Shown in pieces: positions 47,411 through 58,746 of a stretch of DNA of 64,000 bases. Within the stretch, counting starts at the first letter, position 1; each line of letters starts with the position of its first letter. The stretch spans positions 25,130,936 through 25,194,935 of the forward strand of contig NC_058195.1 in the NCBI RefSeq assembly GCF_907165205.1, read 5' to 3'. Made by a program: the position numbers and the translations under genes. This DNA comes from Coccinella septempunctata (Eukaryota; Arthropoda; Insecta; Coleoptera; Coccinellidae). The notes under the pieces were generated by a model. That model ran no database searches, was not told the DNA's origin, and saw nothing but the letters and a program-made list of their open reading frames with translations.

Positions 47411-48999
47411 TCTGCGCAGAGAGAGTTGAAACAATCAAGTGTAAGTTGGATTTCTGTTTCTGGTACTATCATAAAAAGGTCATCTACAAATTTCTTCAAT
47501 ATTAGAACAGTATACGGTAACTTAGGTAAGGTCAAGTTAAATTGATGGTCCATAACATATTGTGCCAAGATGGGGGATAACTTGGACCCCATTGCGCATC
47601 CAAAAACTTGTCGATAAAATTCTCCCTGGAACGTACAATAATTGTTTTCAAGGAGAAAGGTGACTACTTCCATAAACAATTCCATATCTATTTTGGTGTG
47701 TTGTTTTATATTGTTCCACTCAAGCTTAAGAACTTCAATAATTTTACTCTTTTCTAGATTCCCGAATAGATTCACAACGTCGAGGGATATCAGTCTATGA
47801 TCGTCTGGTATTTCAAAGTCATTGATTTCTTGTGCATACTGGAATGTGTCTCTTACATAGTATTTATTGTCAGTATTGTATGCACTTTTCAGCGTATCCG
47901 CCATAAATTTAGACAGTGAATTCATTGGACTTCCTATGCTGGAAATAATTGGTCTCAGTGGGTTTCCCTCTTTATGTAGTTTTGGGTTTCCATAAATTCT
48001 TGGGGCTACAGTGTTGTATGATTTCATTTCTTTGGCCTCTTGGGATGTTATATATTTTCGCTGTTTCAACATTTCTATGTATGAGTTACACTTTTTTTGG
48101 ATCGTTTGTGTTGGGTCTCTTGGTAGCCTTATGAAGTCCTCCGAATGTAGTATAGTTTGCATTTTTTCCTTATATGTTTGCCGGTTCATAATCACAGTTG
48201 TACCACCCTTGTCACTATTCAAAACAACAAGGTCGTCGTTGTTCTTCAGGAATTCTTTTGTTTCCTTAAACCATTTATTTGTTGGGTTTTTGTTTTCTAT
48301 GTCTCTATGTAAGTAATTAGTGACAATATTTGTGAACCTGGCTCTTTGTATGTCTTTTCGTTCATTTTCAATACCTCGCAGAATACATTTTGTGTCTGCA
48401 ATCAGATTCTCTATGTTGACATCTCTTTTTGTTGTTGGAATGCTGAACTTTGAACCCAAGGATAGAAGGCTGCTCACTGTTGTTGGTATCTGTTTTTCAG
48501 ACCAATTTCTTAACCATTTTTCTTGTGTTTTTATGTACTGAATATTTTCCTTGCTGAGGTCTTTTATCTTCTTTAGGTTTCCTTCCTTGATTTTGTGAAA
48601 TCTCGTGTTATATGCTATACTTAGTCTTCTCTTATATTCCACAAGAATGTATTCCGGTAGATTTTCTAACTTTCTCTGTATTTCCTCTATGTACTTTTTC
48701 AACTTGTTCACCTTTTGGTTTACTTGACACAATTCTAGGTTGAGGATCTTCTTATTCGTTTTGTCATTGAATTGTTTTATTTTCTTGTTTAGTCTATTAT
48801 TGTTATACTCGAAAAGACTCATCACACTTTTCAAATTTGATGTGATATGTTTTGGAACGATTCCCTGTCTTTTACATTCCAAAAGAAATATACGTCGGTT
48901 CACAGCTGATGCCAACTTGTTGTTCGTTGTACTCCATATCTTCAAATATTTAGTTGTTTCATGTCCATAATCTCTGCTGATATCTTCGAAGAAACCCAT
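47411..48999 (-). pseudogene. PLE family C, copy C1: N-terminus and RT
   Basis: The ATG at 48999 begins MGFFEDISRDYGHETTKY. The N-terminal third (NRRIFLLECKRQ; LRNWSEKQIPTTVSSLLSLG; VLNSDKGGTTVIM) aligns with family B. The RT has YGNPKLHKEGNPLRPI, SLDVVNLFGNL, FGCAMGSKLSPILAQYVMDH and the catalytic KFVDDLFMIVP at about 47490. It is cut at CFNSLCADI by (TA)n, so the rest of the thumb and the GIY-YIG are absent. The frame is otherwise clean. Nearly identical sequence in C2 indicates recent activity. Confidence 0.93.
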
Positions 49000-49000
49000 T

Positions 49001-49390
49001 ACTATATGATCACTGTAGTTATAAGAGCCTTTTAATAATATAAATTCGACGATAAGGGTCTATCGACTCTGGTTTGGGGAGTGAATGAGGTACTCTTTAT
49101 TCTACGCCAAGCTTTCGCATTTCTTTAATGCTTCTTCAGGGCTTCTACAAGGACAAAAATAATACATGTAATTAATAATGTTAAACAATCTAAAACACAA
49201 CTCACTGAATGCGAGGTTTTGTATAAACATACACCTGTCATGAACCATACGTTGAAAACAATATAAAATTATCCTTATTTCTTTCATTTTGGAATTTCTT
49301 TGGTTTCAAAACGACATATAAAAATTCTCATAAACACTTTACGATCCTTCAGCACGAAAAAATTTTTTTCTTGGTTATATTACCTGTTCT
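49001..49390 (-). repeat. PLE C pseudo-LTR between C2 and C1
   Basis: A non-coding segment between the C2 stop (49434) and the C1 ATG (48999), repeated inverted at 51955-52337. C2 and C1 are therefore head to tail and share one pseudo-LTR, as known for Penelope tandem arrays. Confidence 0.8.
49106..49142 (-). ncRNA. Hammerhead-ribozyme-like motif, PLE family C
   Basis: Minus strand: stem I GCC, core CTGAAGA, stem II GCAT...ATGC, GAAA, palindromic AGCT, T, stem I return GGC. Stems I and II differ in sequence from families A and D but keep pairing. Confidence 0.6.
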
Positions 49391-49433
49391 ATGAAACGTC
49401 GTCTGTTGCCCAACTCTTTGCTCCTTGTTTTCT

Positions 49434-50990
49434 CTACTCATCTACAGGACCGTCATAAAAGCCACTCATTTCCAACTTCTCTAACAAATAACTGTATATG
49501 GAACTTAGTTTATTTGTATCCGTCTTTTTGTTTAGAGTGTTTTTTTCTTTGTTTATATTTATCATCTCGTGTATCAATCTCTTCTGGTAATTACTTTCTG
49601 TTTTTAATATCTCCACATTTTCAAAATCTATATGATGATCCAGACTATGTGCATGAGCAGCCAAAGCACATCTTTCTGGATATTTCCTTATATCCGACTT
49701 ATGTAGCGCCATTCTACTTTTTACCCATTGTGAGGTGTGTCCAATATAACATTTATCGCAGTTTTCACAATTTATTTTGTAAACTACATTACTTTGTAGG
49801 GGTGTTGGTATAGGGTCTTTTATTTTGGTATACAAGGACCTTATGGTTTTTTGGTTATAAACTGCAATTTTGACATTATCTTCTCTAAACACATTTTTCA
49901 ATTTTCCTGTTAAGTTAGTAATATTAGGGTACGATGCATAATGTGTCCTAGTTGTTGTCATATTTTGTTCTTCTGTCTGTCCAGTCTGTGTTTCACTGTT
50001 TGCATACAATAGTTTCTTTAACATGCTGTTAGGGTATGCATTTTCTCTAAGGATATGATGTAGTTTTCTTATTCCTTCTTCTATGAATGACTTATGACAT
50101 ATTTTTGATATCCTTTTTTTCATTTGATTTATTGTGTTGATTTTTACATTTATGTTTTGGTCTGAATAGAAATGAATGATCTTATCTGAAAGAGTGTTCT
50201 TTCTGTACCATTTTAACTTTACTTTATTGTCATGTCTATATGCTCTGGTGTCTAGGAATGTTACTGACTGTTGTGTATCTTCTGTTTCTAATGTGAACTG
50301 TATATCTGCGCAGAGAGAGTTGAAACAATCAAGTGTTAGTTGGATTTCTGTTTCTGGTACTATCATAAAAAGGTCATCTACAAATTTCTTCAATATTAGA
50401 ACAGTATACGGTAACTTAGGTAAGGTCAAGTTCAATTGATGGTCCATAACATATTGTGCCAAGATGGGGGATAACTTGGACCCCATTGCGCATCCAAAAA
50501 CTTGTCGATAAAATTCTCCCTGGAACGTACAATAATTGTTTTCAAGGAGAAAGGTGACTACTTCCATAAACAATTCCATATCTATTTTGGTGTGTTGTTT
50601 TATATTGTTCCACTCAAGCTTAAGAACTTCAATAATTTTACTCTTTTCTAGATTCCCGAATAGATTCACAACGTCGAGGGATATCAGTCTATGATCGTCT
50701 GGTATTTCAAAGTCATTGATTTCTTGTGCATACTGGAATGTGTCTTTTACATAGTATTTATTGTCAGTATTGTATGCACTTTTCAGCGTATCCGCCATAA
50801 ATTTAGACAGTGAATTCATTGGACTTCCTATGCTGGAAATAATTGGTCTCAGTGGGTTTCCCTCTTTATGTAGTTTTGGGTTTCCATAAATTCTTGGGGC
50901 TACAGTGTTGTATGATTTCATTTCTTTGGCCTCTTGGGATGTTATATATTTTCGCTGTTTCAACATTTCTACCTTTTTATGATAGTACCA
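49434..50990 (-). pseudogene. PLE family C, copy C2: RT and GIY-YIG
   Basis: The frame enters from the palindrome edge (about 50970) at EMLKQRKYITSQEAKEMKSY. The RT is as in C1, with the catalytic KFVDDLFMIVP at about 50380, then VTFLDTRAYRHDNKVKLKWY, a linker, and GIY-YIG: VVYKINCENCDKCYIGHTSQ at about 49770, with WVKSRMALHKSDIRK and RLIHEMININKEKN. The stop is at 49434. The first ~270 residues seen in C1 are missing. About 12 residues upstream of 50970 come from the inverted arm. Confidence 0.92.
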
Positions 50991-51911
50991 GAAACAGAAA
51001 TCCAACTAACACTTGATTGTTTCAACTCTCTCTGCGCAGATATACAGTTCACATTAGAAACAGAAGATACACAACAGTCAGTACCATTCCTAGACACCAG
51101 AGCATATAGACATGACAATAAAGTAAAGTTAAAATGGTACAGAAAGAACACTCATTCAGATAAGATCATTCATTTCTATTGAGACCAAAACATAAATGTA
51201 AAAATCAACACAATAAATCAAATGAAAAAAAGGATATCAAAAATATGTCATAAGTCATTCATAGAAGAAGGAATAAGAAAACTACATCATATCCTTAGAG
51301 AAAATGCATACCCTAACAGCATGTTAAAGAAACTATTGTATGCAAACAGTGAAACACAGACTGGACAGACAGAAGAACAAAATATGACAACAACTAGGAC
51401 ACATTATGCATCGTACCCTAATATTACTAACTTAACAGGAAAATTGAAAAATGTGTTTAGAGAAGATAATGTCAAAATTGCAGTTTATAACCAAAAAACC
51501 ATAAGGTCCTTGTATACCAAAATAAAAGACCCTATACCAACACCCCTACAAAGTAATGTAGTTTACAAAATAAATTGTGAAAACTGCGATAAATGTTATA
51601 TTGGACACACCTCACAATGGGTAAAAAGTAGAATGGCGCTACATAAGTCGGATATAAGGAAATATCCAGAAAGATGTGCTTTGGCTGCTCATGCACATAG
51701 TCTGGATCATCATATAGATTTTGAAAATGTGGAGATATTAAAAACAGAAAGTAATTACCAGAAGAGATTGATACACGAGATGATAAATATAAACAAAGAA
51801 AAAAACACTCTAAACAAAAAGACGGATACAAATAAACTAAGTTCCATATACAGTTATTTGTTAGAGAAGTTGGAAATGAGTGGCTTTTATGACGGTCCTG
51901 TAGATGAGTAG
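50950..51911 (+). pseudogene. PLE family C RT end and GIY-YIG, inverted copy
   Basis: Reads IVPETEIQLTLDCFNSLCAD, VPFLDTRAYRHDNKVKLKWY, a TGA at about 51181, then MKKRISKICHKSFIEEGI, the linker and GIY-YIG (VVYKINCENCDKCYIGHTSQ), with a stop at 51911. Relative to C2 it has a premature stop (a TGA where C2 has the codon following HFYS) and substitutions. Catalytic RT residues are not included. Confidence 0.9.
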
Positions 51912-52337
51912 AGAAAACAAGGAGCAAAGAGTTGGGCAACAGACGACGTTTCATAGAACAGGTAATATAACCAAGAAAAAAATTTTTTCGTGCTGAAGGA
52001 TCGTAAAGTGTTTATGAGAATTTTTATATGTCGTTTTGAAACCAAAGAAATTCCAAAATGAAAGAAATAAGGATAATTTTATATTGTTTTTAACGTATGG
52101 TTCATGACAGGTGTATGTTTATACAAAACCTCGCATTCAGTGAGTTGTGTTTTAGATTGTTTAACATTATTAATTACATGTATTATTTTTGTCCTTGTAG
52201 AAGCCCTGAAGAAGCATTAAAGAAATGCGAAAGCTTGGCGTAGAATAAAGAGTACCTCATTCACTCCCCAAACCAGAGTCGATAGACCCTTATCGTCGAA
52301 TTTATATTATTAAAAGGCTCTTATAACTACAGTGATT
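50976..52337 (+). repeat. Right arm of the PLE C palindrome
   Basis: The reverse complement of about 49003-50374. About 600 bases (50375-50975) lie between the arms. It carries the 3' half of PLE C in plus orientation plus a pseudo-LTR, and ends at (TA)n at 52338. Arms of about 1.36 kb differ at only a few bases. Confidence 0.92.
52203..52239 (+). ncRNA. Hammerhead-like motif, PLE C inverted arm
   Basis: Same motif as 49106-49142, in plus orientation within the right arm: GCC, CTGAAGA, GCAT...ATGC, GAAA, AGCT, T, GGC. Confidence 0.6.
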
Positions 52338-52691
52338 ATATATATATATATATATACGCAGGGGGGCGTAATGCTTTCGGGGACTGACGACCCCGCGTAC
52401 CCGAGTCACCCAGTCACTTGGACTGATGTACTAGTTGCTCCTGTAACCAGAAGTATGAAACAGGGCGGTAGAGAGCAGCGGGCTGGCCCTCTTCGGAGCC
52501 GTCTGGAGGAAGAGCCCGATGGGGTAAGCTGTGGAGCGAGCGGCGCAGCCCCCCGAGATGGCACCGCAAGACTTGTCTCGAGCTCTGTCAGAAGGGAAAG
52601 GAGAAGCATTAGCTTGGACGGTGTTCATACACGTCCCGCAGCCTCTCCAAAATGAGATGGGAGAACACGATGGAGTGACGATGATAATATT

Positions 52692-54136
52692 ATGTTGATG
52701 CGTGTTCATTTTGTAGCTAGGGAATTGGAACGGAATACGGACTTTACTTATAGGAATATACTTACGCAGACCTGGAAGGATATAAGACCGGATAGACAAT
52801 TGTATGCTTCGCTCTTGGCCAACCGAGTGAGATGGTTGTTGGAAGAGGAAAAGTTTACTCAAATTGAGCTTGAAAATATCAGAATGAGCTGTCACCCAAG
52901 GGGTGCAGTTCCTGGGTCTGATGGTGAACCACTAGTAGAGAATGTAAGCCTCAGACCAGAGGAACAGAAGAAAACCAGCAAATTGGAGGAAAAACTGGTC
53001 AGAAATTTTGTGCGATTCTCTGGTGTAGCAGCTGAAAGTAGACTTGCTGTCCCAAGATTAAAGGGATCTAGGAAAATGCTGGAGAAGGTTGAGGCTGTGA
53101 ATACGATCTTGCTGAAACTGATACAGCCAGCAGACACCCTTCAGGTCATAGTCGACTATGTCTACGCCGCGGCCATTACTGTCTGCGGTGAGATGGAAGT
53201 GGAGATCAGAGGACCACGAGTACCCAAAAAAGATCAAACTCCACCATGGAAAGGACGCCTTGAGACAAAAATACAGGAGATCCGAAAAAAATAGGAGTGT
53301 TACAAGCTTACCTGTCCAATAGTCGACCATCAACTAGAGTCTCTAAGTTGGCCCGCCGCATAGTGTCGCACTTCGGGATCCGAACGGGAAGCGCACAGCT
53401 CAGAGACCAAATAAATGCAGTGTCAGAAAAGCTGAAACAAAAAATAAAAATATTAGGAAACCGATTTAAACGCTACAACGAAAGAGTAATGAGGTATAAG
53501 AACAACAAATTATTCCATCAGAATCAACAGAAGTTCTTCAGAAGTCTGGAGGAAGAACCACGAGAAAGAGGAAAAGCTCCCACAAAGGAAGCAATGCATC
53601 TGTACTGAAAGGGAGTATGGGAAAGTGAAAAACAATACGACGAACAAACCGCATGGATCAGGGAAGCCGAGAAAGACACAGTTAAGTACACGAGAGAATG
53701 CTTGGAGATCACCGAGCTGGACATAAAGTCGGTGCTCCAAAAAACGTATAATTGGTCGGCCCCGGGTGTAGATGGTGTGTGCAGAATTATTGGTGGAAAT
53801 ATTTCACGTCCATCCATCGTCATTTAGCCAAACTCTTTCCGGAGGCTCTGCACAATCCGAACATAATACCCCGATTTTTCACGCTGGGAAAAACTGTGAT
53901 GATCCCAAAAGGTAAATCCACAACAGATCCTAAAAATTATAGGCCGATCACTTGCCTGCCTACTGTTTATAAGATTCTGACTGGTGTTTTAACCTCGTCA
54001 GCTCTGGAAACATATCAACAAAAACAAAATTCTGGCTCCGGAACAGGGTGGATGCAGAGGAAATTCGCGAGGATGTAAAGAAATTCTTACAACAGATTAT
54101 GTCATCACCAAACAAGCCAAAAAGAAACAAAGGAAC
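52692..54136 (+). pseudogene. R4-B N-terminal region and RT fingers
   Basis: Frames: VHFVARELERNTDFTYRNIL and DIRPDRQLYASLLANRVRW (52692-53294); a second frame with KLARRIVSHF, LKQKIKILGNRFKRYNERVM and FHQNQQKFFRSLEEEP (53297-53608); then AWIREAEKDTVKYTRECLEI and LQKTYNWSAPGVDG, a frameshift, NYWWKYFTSIHRHLAKLFPE and PKNYRPITCLPTVYKILTG (53752-54078). It matches R4-A region by region. Copia cuts the RT before the catalytic palm. Multiple stops and frameshifts make it inactive. Confidence 0.85.
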
Positions 54137-54406
54137 TTTTGGGATAATGAAACTATGAAGTCTATAAAGAGTTTATTGAATAACACTACACAGTGAAATA
54201 AAACGTAAATGAATTAATGAATGAAACGACAATACGACGTAGAGGTCTTGGACGGAGATGTTCACGGCTCGATGGCTTGGGACGAACTGGTTGGTACTGC
54301 CAGGCGCTAGCTGACCGCGCCCTAGATTGCGTCACGGCTTCACGCTGTGGAGGGAGCGAACCTTCGCGCCAGAATAGAACCATAGAACATTTGTTGCACT
54401 CCAACA
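54137..54406 (-). repeat. Copia 3' LTR
   Basis: 270 bases, matching 58747-59696 outside the MITE with very few differences (for example GTGAAATAAAA against GTGAGATAAAA), which implies a recent insertion. Confidence 0.95.
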
Positions 54407-54426
54407 CCCGTCCTCAACAAATGACG

Positions 54427-55278
54427 TTACTGTGGATGTTCTTTAAGACCACATTCCTGAGCCATTCTTCTCAACTTGATTCTTTCCAGGGGTTTTGTCA
54501 GCATATCAGCCAAATTCTGGTCGGTGGGACAGTACTTTAACTCAATCAAATTCTTCTCCTTTAAATCCTTTATGTAGTGGAATTTTGTGTCTGTGTGTTT
54601 TGTCCTGTTGCTGAATTTGTTGTTTTCTACAATTTTCAAACAGCTCTGATTGTCTTCGTAGATGCGGAAATTGCCTTGTGTATTCAGCTCAAAATCATTC
54701 AACAGTCGGTTAATCCACGTACCTTCCTGCACTGCATCTGCCAGGGCATGGTATTCTGCCTCAGTTGAAGATAGGGAAACTGAAGTTTGTTTGCGACAAC
54801 CCCAGCTGATTGTAGAGTTCCATAATTCGAACACATATCCGCTGTTGAATTTTCTGTCCACCTTCGTACTAGCCCAGTCTGCATCCGAGTAACCTACCAA
54901 GTTCTTCTCTTCAGCATTGTGACCATCAAGTACAAGTTCATGATTGATAGTTCCTTTTAGATATCTGCATATTCTCTTTACCTCGGTCCAGTCCATTTCT
55001 GTAGGACATTTGTTAAATTGGCTCATAATTGAAACGCTTGCAGTGATATCTGGTCTGGTGTTGACAGATAGATACAACAATGCTCCAATTAATTGTTGAT
55101 ATTTCTCATTGTTCTGCATCAACGGAGTTTCTTTTCTGTGTTTTTGATATCCTGTATCCAGTGGAATGTTTGATGGTTTGGCCTCTTGCAACCCAAACCT
55201 CGTCAAAATATTCTTGATGTAATCAGATTGGTTCATACAGAAATATCCTTCAGAATTTTTCCTTATGTTTATCCCCAA
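54427..55278 (-). pseudogene. pol: Copia RT end and RNase H
   Basis: The frame begins GINIRKNSEGYFCMNQSDYI and covers the RT connection (LIGALLYLSVNTRPDIT, VKRICRYLKGTINHELVL) and RNase H (LVGYSDADWAS, SLSSTEAEYHALADAVQE, IYEDNQSCLKI, HTDTKFHYIKD, MLTKPL). It ends at 54427 just before the 3' LTR. It is separated from the rest of pol by the tRNA-bearing insertion at 55281-55573. Confidence 0.93.
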
Positions 55279-55280
55279 GT

Positions 55281-55573
55281 TTTAAACTGTAATGATAGTT
55301 TTTGTCTGAAAATATAATGAAATTGAAAGTTTTTAGCGGCATGACAGCTTCCAATCGCTTTCGAACGCCGGAGTTCGGAAGTGATAATACTAACATGTGA
55401 ATTCTGAGGATAGTGGTAGCCAGAAAATGCAGATGGATCCTCACGTCAGCCCGGGTAGCTCAGTTGGGAGAGTACCTGACCGGTAATCAGGGGGCGTAGG
55501 TTCGAATCCTGCTCTGGGTGGTACTTTTTTCAGAATTCAATTCCTGTCTGTCATGCCGCTAAAAACTTTCAAT
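55281..55573. mobile_element. 293-bp tRNA-bearing element in Copia pol
   Basis: Flanked by the 13-base target duplication TTTATCCCCAAGT (55268-55280 and 55574-55586). Inside is a perfect 27-28-base inverted repeat, beginning ATTGAAAGTTTTTAGCGGCA near 55322 and ending at 55573. It encloses a tRNA-like cloverleaf at 55449-55520. The long target duplication fits LINE-assisted (SINE) insertion, while the inverted repeat is foldback-like. There is no poly-A tail. Confidence 0.8.
55449..55520 (+). tRNA. tRNA-like sequence (Thr-like, GGT anticodon), SINE head
   Basis: 72 bases fold as a cloverleaf: acceptor GCCCGGG with TCTGGGT (three G-U pairs), A box TAGCTCAGTTGG, anticodon stem CCTGA/TCAGG with loop CCGGTAA, T arm GTAGG-TTCGAAT-CCTGC containing B box GGTTCGAATCC. 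Position 33 is C instead of the near-universal U. Being inside a target-site-flanked element in a Copia gene, it is most likely a tRNA-derived SINE promoter, not a working tRNA gene. Confidence 0.55.
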
Positions 55574-55586
55574 TTTATCCCCAAGT

Positions 55587-56513
55587 ATTTCCTTATATTT
55601 CCAAGATTGATCAGTTCAAAATTTGTCTTCAAATAGGCTGCAACTTCATCGACGTTTTTTTCTTTTCCTGCTGCGATCAAAAAATCGTCAACGTGTACAA
55701 TTATAATAGGTATACTATATCATCTTTCATCTTTTTAGTGAACAAACATTGGTCCTCCTTACTCTGGCTGAAATCATAATTTTCCAAAACATTCCTTAAC
55801 TTTCCATACCATATGTTTGCAGCTTGCTTCAGACCATATATCCCCCTCTCAAGCTTGCAAACATATTTTTCTTTTCCTGCCACTGCATATCCTTCGGGTT
55901 GCTGCATATAGATCTCTTCCTGCAGGTTCCCATTCAGGAATGCTGATTTTGCATCAAAGTGTTTTACAATTAAATTCTTCTTTCCTGCCACAGTAAGTAA
56001 AACTTTTAATGTCGTCTGGCGAACAACTGGTGCAAATACTTCATCATAGTCAGTGCCATACTTTTGGGAGAAGCCACGAGCTACAAGTCTTGCTTTGTAG
56101 CGCTCGACTTCGCCTCTCGAATTCCTTTTTGTTTTATAAACCCACTTGCAGCTTACTATGTTTGCACCAATCGGGGCCTCAACAATGGTCCATGTTTTAT
56201 TATGTTTCAGAGAACATATCTCTTCATCCATGGCCTTTATCCATTCTTCTTTATCAGGTCCTTTAAACGCCTCTTTCCTTGTTCTTGGGTCCTCTTCTAT
56301 TTCCGCAGCTAGACTTGTTGTTTCAAGATAGCGACCTGGAGGTACACCCCGATTTTTTCTTGTTGATCTTCTGCACTCTGGTTCTGGTTCCGCCTGAGGT
56401 TGCTCCTGCGCAGGTTGATCATTGCTCTCCGTTGTCAATTGCTTCTTCCTGTGAAAAATCAATCTCAACCAGACTATTATCAACCTCCTCACTGGTGTTA
56501 TCATATTTATCAA
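55587..56513 (-). pseudogene. pol: Copia reverse transcriptase
   Basis: Begins with a Gln/Pro-rich linker (RRSTRKNRGVPPGRY). The RT core has WIKAMDEEICSLKHNKTWTI, CKWVYKTKRNSRGEVERYKA, GFSQKYGTDYDEVFAPVV, VKHFDAKSAFLNGNL (palm), MQQPEGYAV and ERGIYGLKQA. A one-base frameshift at about 55712 separates DDIVYL from the catalytic HVDDFLIAAGKEK. The frame then reaches LGNIRKYLGIK at the insertion border. Confidence 0.92.
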
Positions 56514-57435
56514 GAAATACTACATCTCGACTTATTTTAATCTTTTGTGTTTTCTTATCCAAAAGCTTGTAGGCTTTCGACTGTTCTGAATACCCCAAAA
56601 AAATGTATTTTTCAGCTTTTACGTCTAGTTTTCGGCGTAATTCGTCTGGAACATGAGCATAAACCTCGCAGCCAAAAATGTGGAAATAACTTACGTCTGG
56701 TTCTCTTGAATTCCACATTTCATACGGCGTTTTTTCACGAGTTCTAGTGGGCAATCTATTTTGCAAAAAGTTTGCTGTATTAACGGCCTCTGCCCAAAAT
56801 TTTCTTTCCAACTTTGCGTCTAATAACATGCATCTTGCCATTTCGATCAAATACCTGTTTTTTCTTTCAGCAACTCCGTTTTGCTGAGGTGAATAAGGAG
56901 CTGTGTATTGAATTTTTATTCCTTGACTCTTTAGGTAATTAATTAGATCTGAATTTACGTATTCCCGTCCTCGATCTGACCTGATGCATTTTGGAACTTT
57001 TTTATGCTGTGTTTTCATTTCTTTTATGAAGTCTTTTATATACTTTCCAGCCTCGCTTTTTTGTTTCAAAAAGTATAAAAATGCAAATCTCGAATAGTCA
57101 TCAATAATAGTCATTACATACCTTTTCCCAGCAGGTGATTCTGTCTGCATGGGCCCACAAACATCTGTATGTATGAGCTCGAGTATAGCTTGAGTCTTCT
57201 TTTCGCTTTCTTTGGAAAATGGTTTTCTTGCCATCTTTCCTTCCAGGCAGTGTTCACAAATGCTTTCTAGTCCACAGTCCCGAATTTTCAATCCTGAAAC
57301 AAGATCCTTCTTAACTAAATCTTTTATTGCCTTGGTGTCCCTGTGACCCAAACGCCTGTGCCAGATGTGGTAGCAGTTTTCACCGTGCTTCACCGAGTCC
57401 ATGGCTGCTTTCGCTCGTTCGGTTACTGTATCCAC
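56419..57435 (-). pseudogene. pol: Copia integrase
   Basis: The pre-integrase HHCC domain is visible as WHRRLGHRDTKAIKDL ... CEHCLEGKMARKPF. The catalytic core has IHTDVCGPMQTESPAGKRYV, IIDDYSRFAFLYFLKQKSEA, RSDRGREYVNS and SPQQNGVAERKNRYLIEMAR, giving a D, D, E triad. The C-terminal part has FGCEVYAHVPDELRRKLD and KYIFLGYSEQSKAYKLLD. Frameshifts at both ends (about 57440 and 56470) separate it from gag-protease and RT. Confidence 0.93.
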
Positions 57436-57523
57436 CCTTTACAGATCCTCCTGTCTGTTACCTGTATATGCCTTTGCTATGATACTTCCATCTTTCACGA
57501 TGTTGCATACATTTTCCTTAAAA

Positions 57524-58701
57524 TCAACCAAGCTTGCCATTTATAGCAAGCTTCTTAACTGACAGTAAACTGGATTTGAGAGATGGTGCATACAAAACGT
57601 CTTTTAGGAGTATTTCACTCACCTGATCGTCGACGTAATATTTCATGAGTATCGATCCTTTACCTTCCATCCTACAAATTTTATTTTCTTCTGCCAACTG
57701 TATGCATCCTTTCTGAGTTTCATCCAGGAAGTGGAACATTTCTTTTGAACCAGTCATGTGACTTGTGGCACCTGAGTCTACATACCATCCATTAGCAGAA
57801 TTAGACTCTACAGAATCCTTACAATACTTGCTCAAAAGTAATTCTTCTGTTGCTACACTAGCTTGTTCTTTCTCTTTATTTCTCTGATTATTTTTCCATT
57901 TCTTGTAGGCGAAACATTCCTTTTTCTGGTGTCCTGGCTTCTTGCAGAAAAAACATGATGTATCTTTTGTTTTCTGATTATTCTTTTCTTTTGACTGCAC
58001 TGTTTTTAAAACTGCTTCACTGTTCCTTGATGTGTTTTCTTTTCTTCGACTGTATTCATCAATAACTCGGCTTTTTACAGCATCAAGTGTAAAATTTTCA
58101 TTTTTCTGATCTCCTAGAGAAGTAATGAGCGAGTTATAGGATTCCGGCAAACTGGTGAGAAGTAACGTAGCTTTAAACTTGTCTTTTAATTCTTCTCCTA
58201 ATGCATTCAGTTTGTTGAAAAGGGTAAGTACCTGTATGATGTGATCCTCAACGTTATCCCCTTCTTGCAGACGAAGATTGAACAGTTTTCTGTATAAATA
58301 TATAATACCTGCATATGTTGATTTCTGGTGGTATTCCTTGAGTTCGTCCCAATATTCCCTTGCAGTTTTACAATCCATACAATGTGTAAAAACTGACTGT
58401 CTTCGATGAGAAGACCTATTGATGATCTTGCTAAATCATCCTTATCTTGCCATGCCTGCTCCTTATCCTGTTCAGTAGTTTTAAATATGGGTCTCTCCTT
58501 ACTTACAACTTCCCAGACTTTTTCCCTTATGAGAAGTAGTTCCATTTTCTTACTCCATATTCCGTAGTTATCCGTATTTAGCTTCTGTATGGAAGAACGA
58601 TACATGTCACCCATGTTTTCTGCTTTACTTGAACCGGTAGATACACTTTGAAAAAAAAAAGAAATGTTTCTTTCACTGCTTGGTAACTGTTGTTCACTCA
58701 A
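57524..58701 (-). pseudogene. gag: Copia gag and protease
   Basis: The N-terminal frame (from about 58612, MGDMYRSSIQKLNTDNYGIW) and the second frame from 58378 (DCKTAREYWDELKEYHQKST, LLTSLPESYNSLITSL) are joined by a frameshift near 58380. The zinc knuckle is CFFCKKPGHQKKEC. The protease active site is WYVDSGATSHMTG at about 57780. The frame ends at 57524. Confidence 0.92.
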
Positions 58702-58730
58702 AACTGTTCATTCACTCACGAAAATAGTCA

Positions 58731-58746
58731 CAGAGAGCCCATAACC
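58731..58746 (-). other. Copia primer-binding site
   Basis: GGTTATGGGCTCTCTG on the minus strand directly follows the 5' LTR. The GGTTATGGGC stretch is like the internal initiator-tRNA-Met half site used by Drosophila copia. Confidence 0.6.

Noticed and set aside
55449..55520. A functional tRNA-Thr gene
   Set aside because: It lies in a TSD-flanked repeat inside a Copia gene, has C at position 33 and three G-U acceptor pairs.
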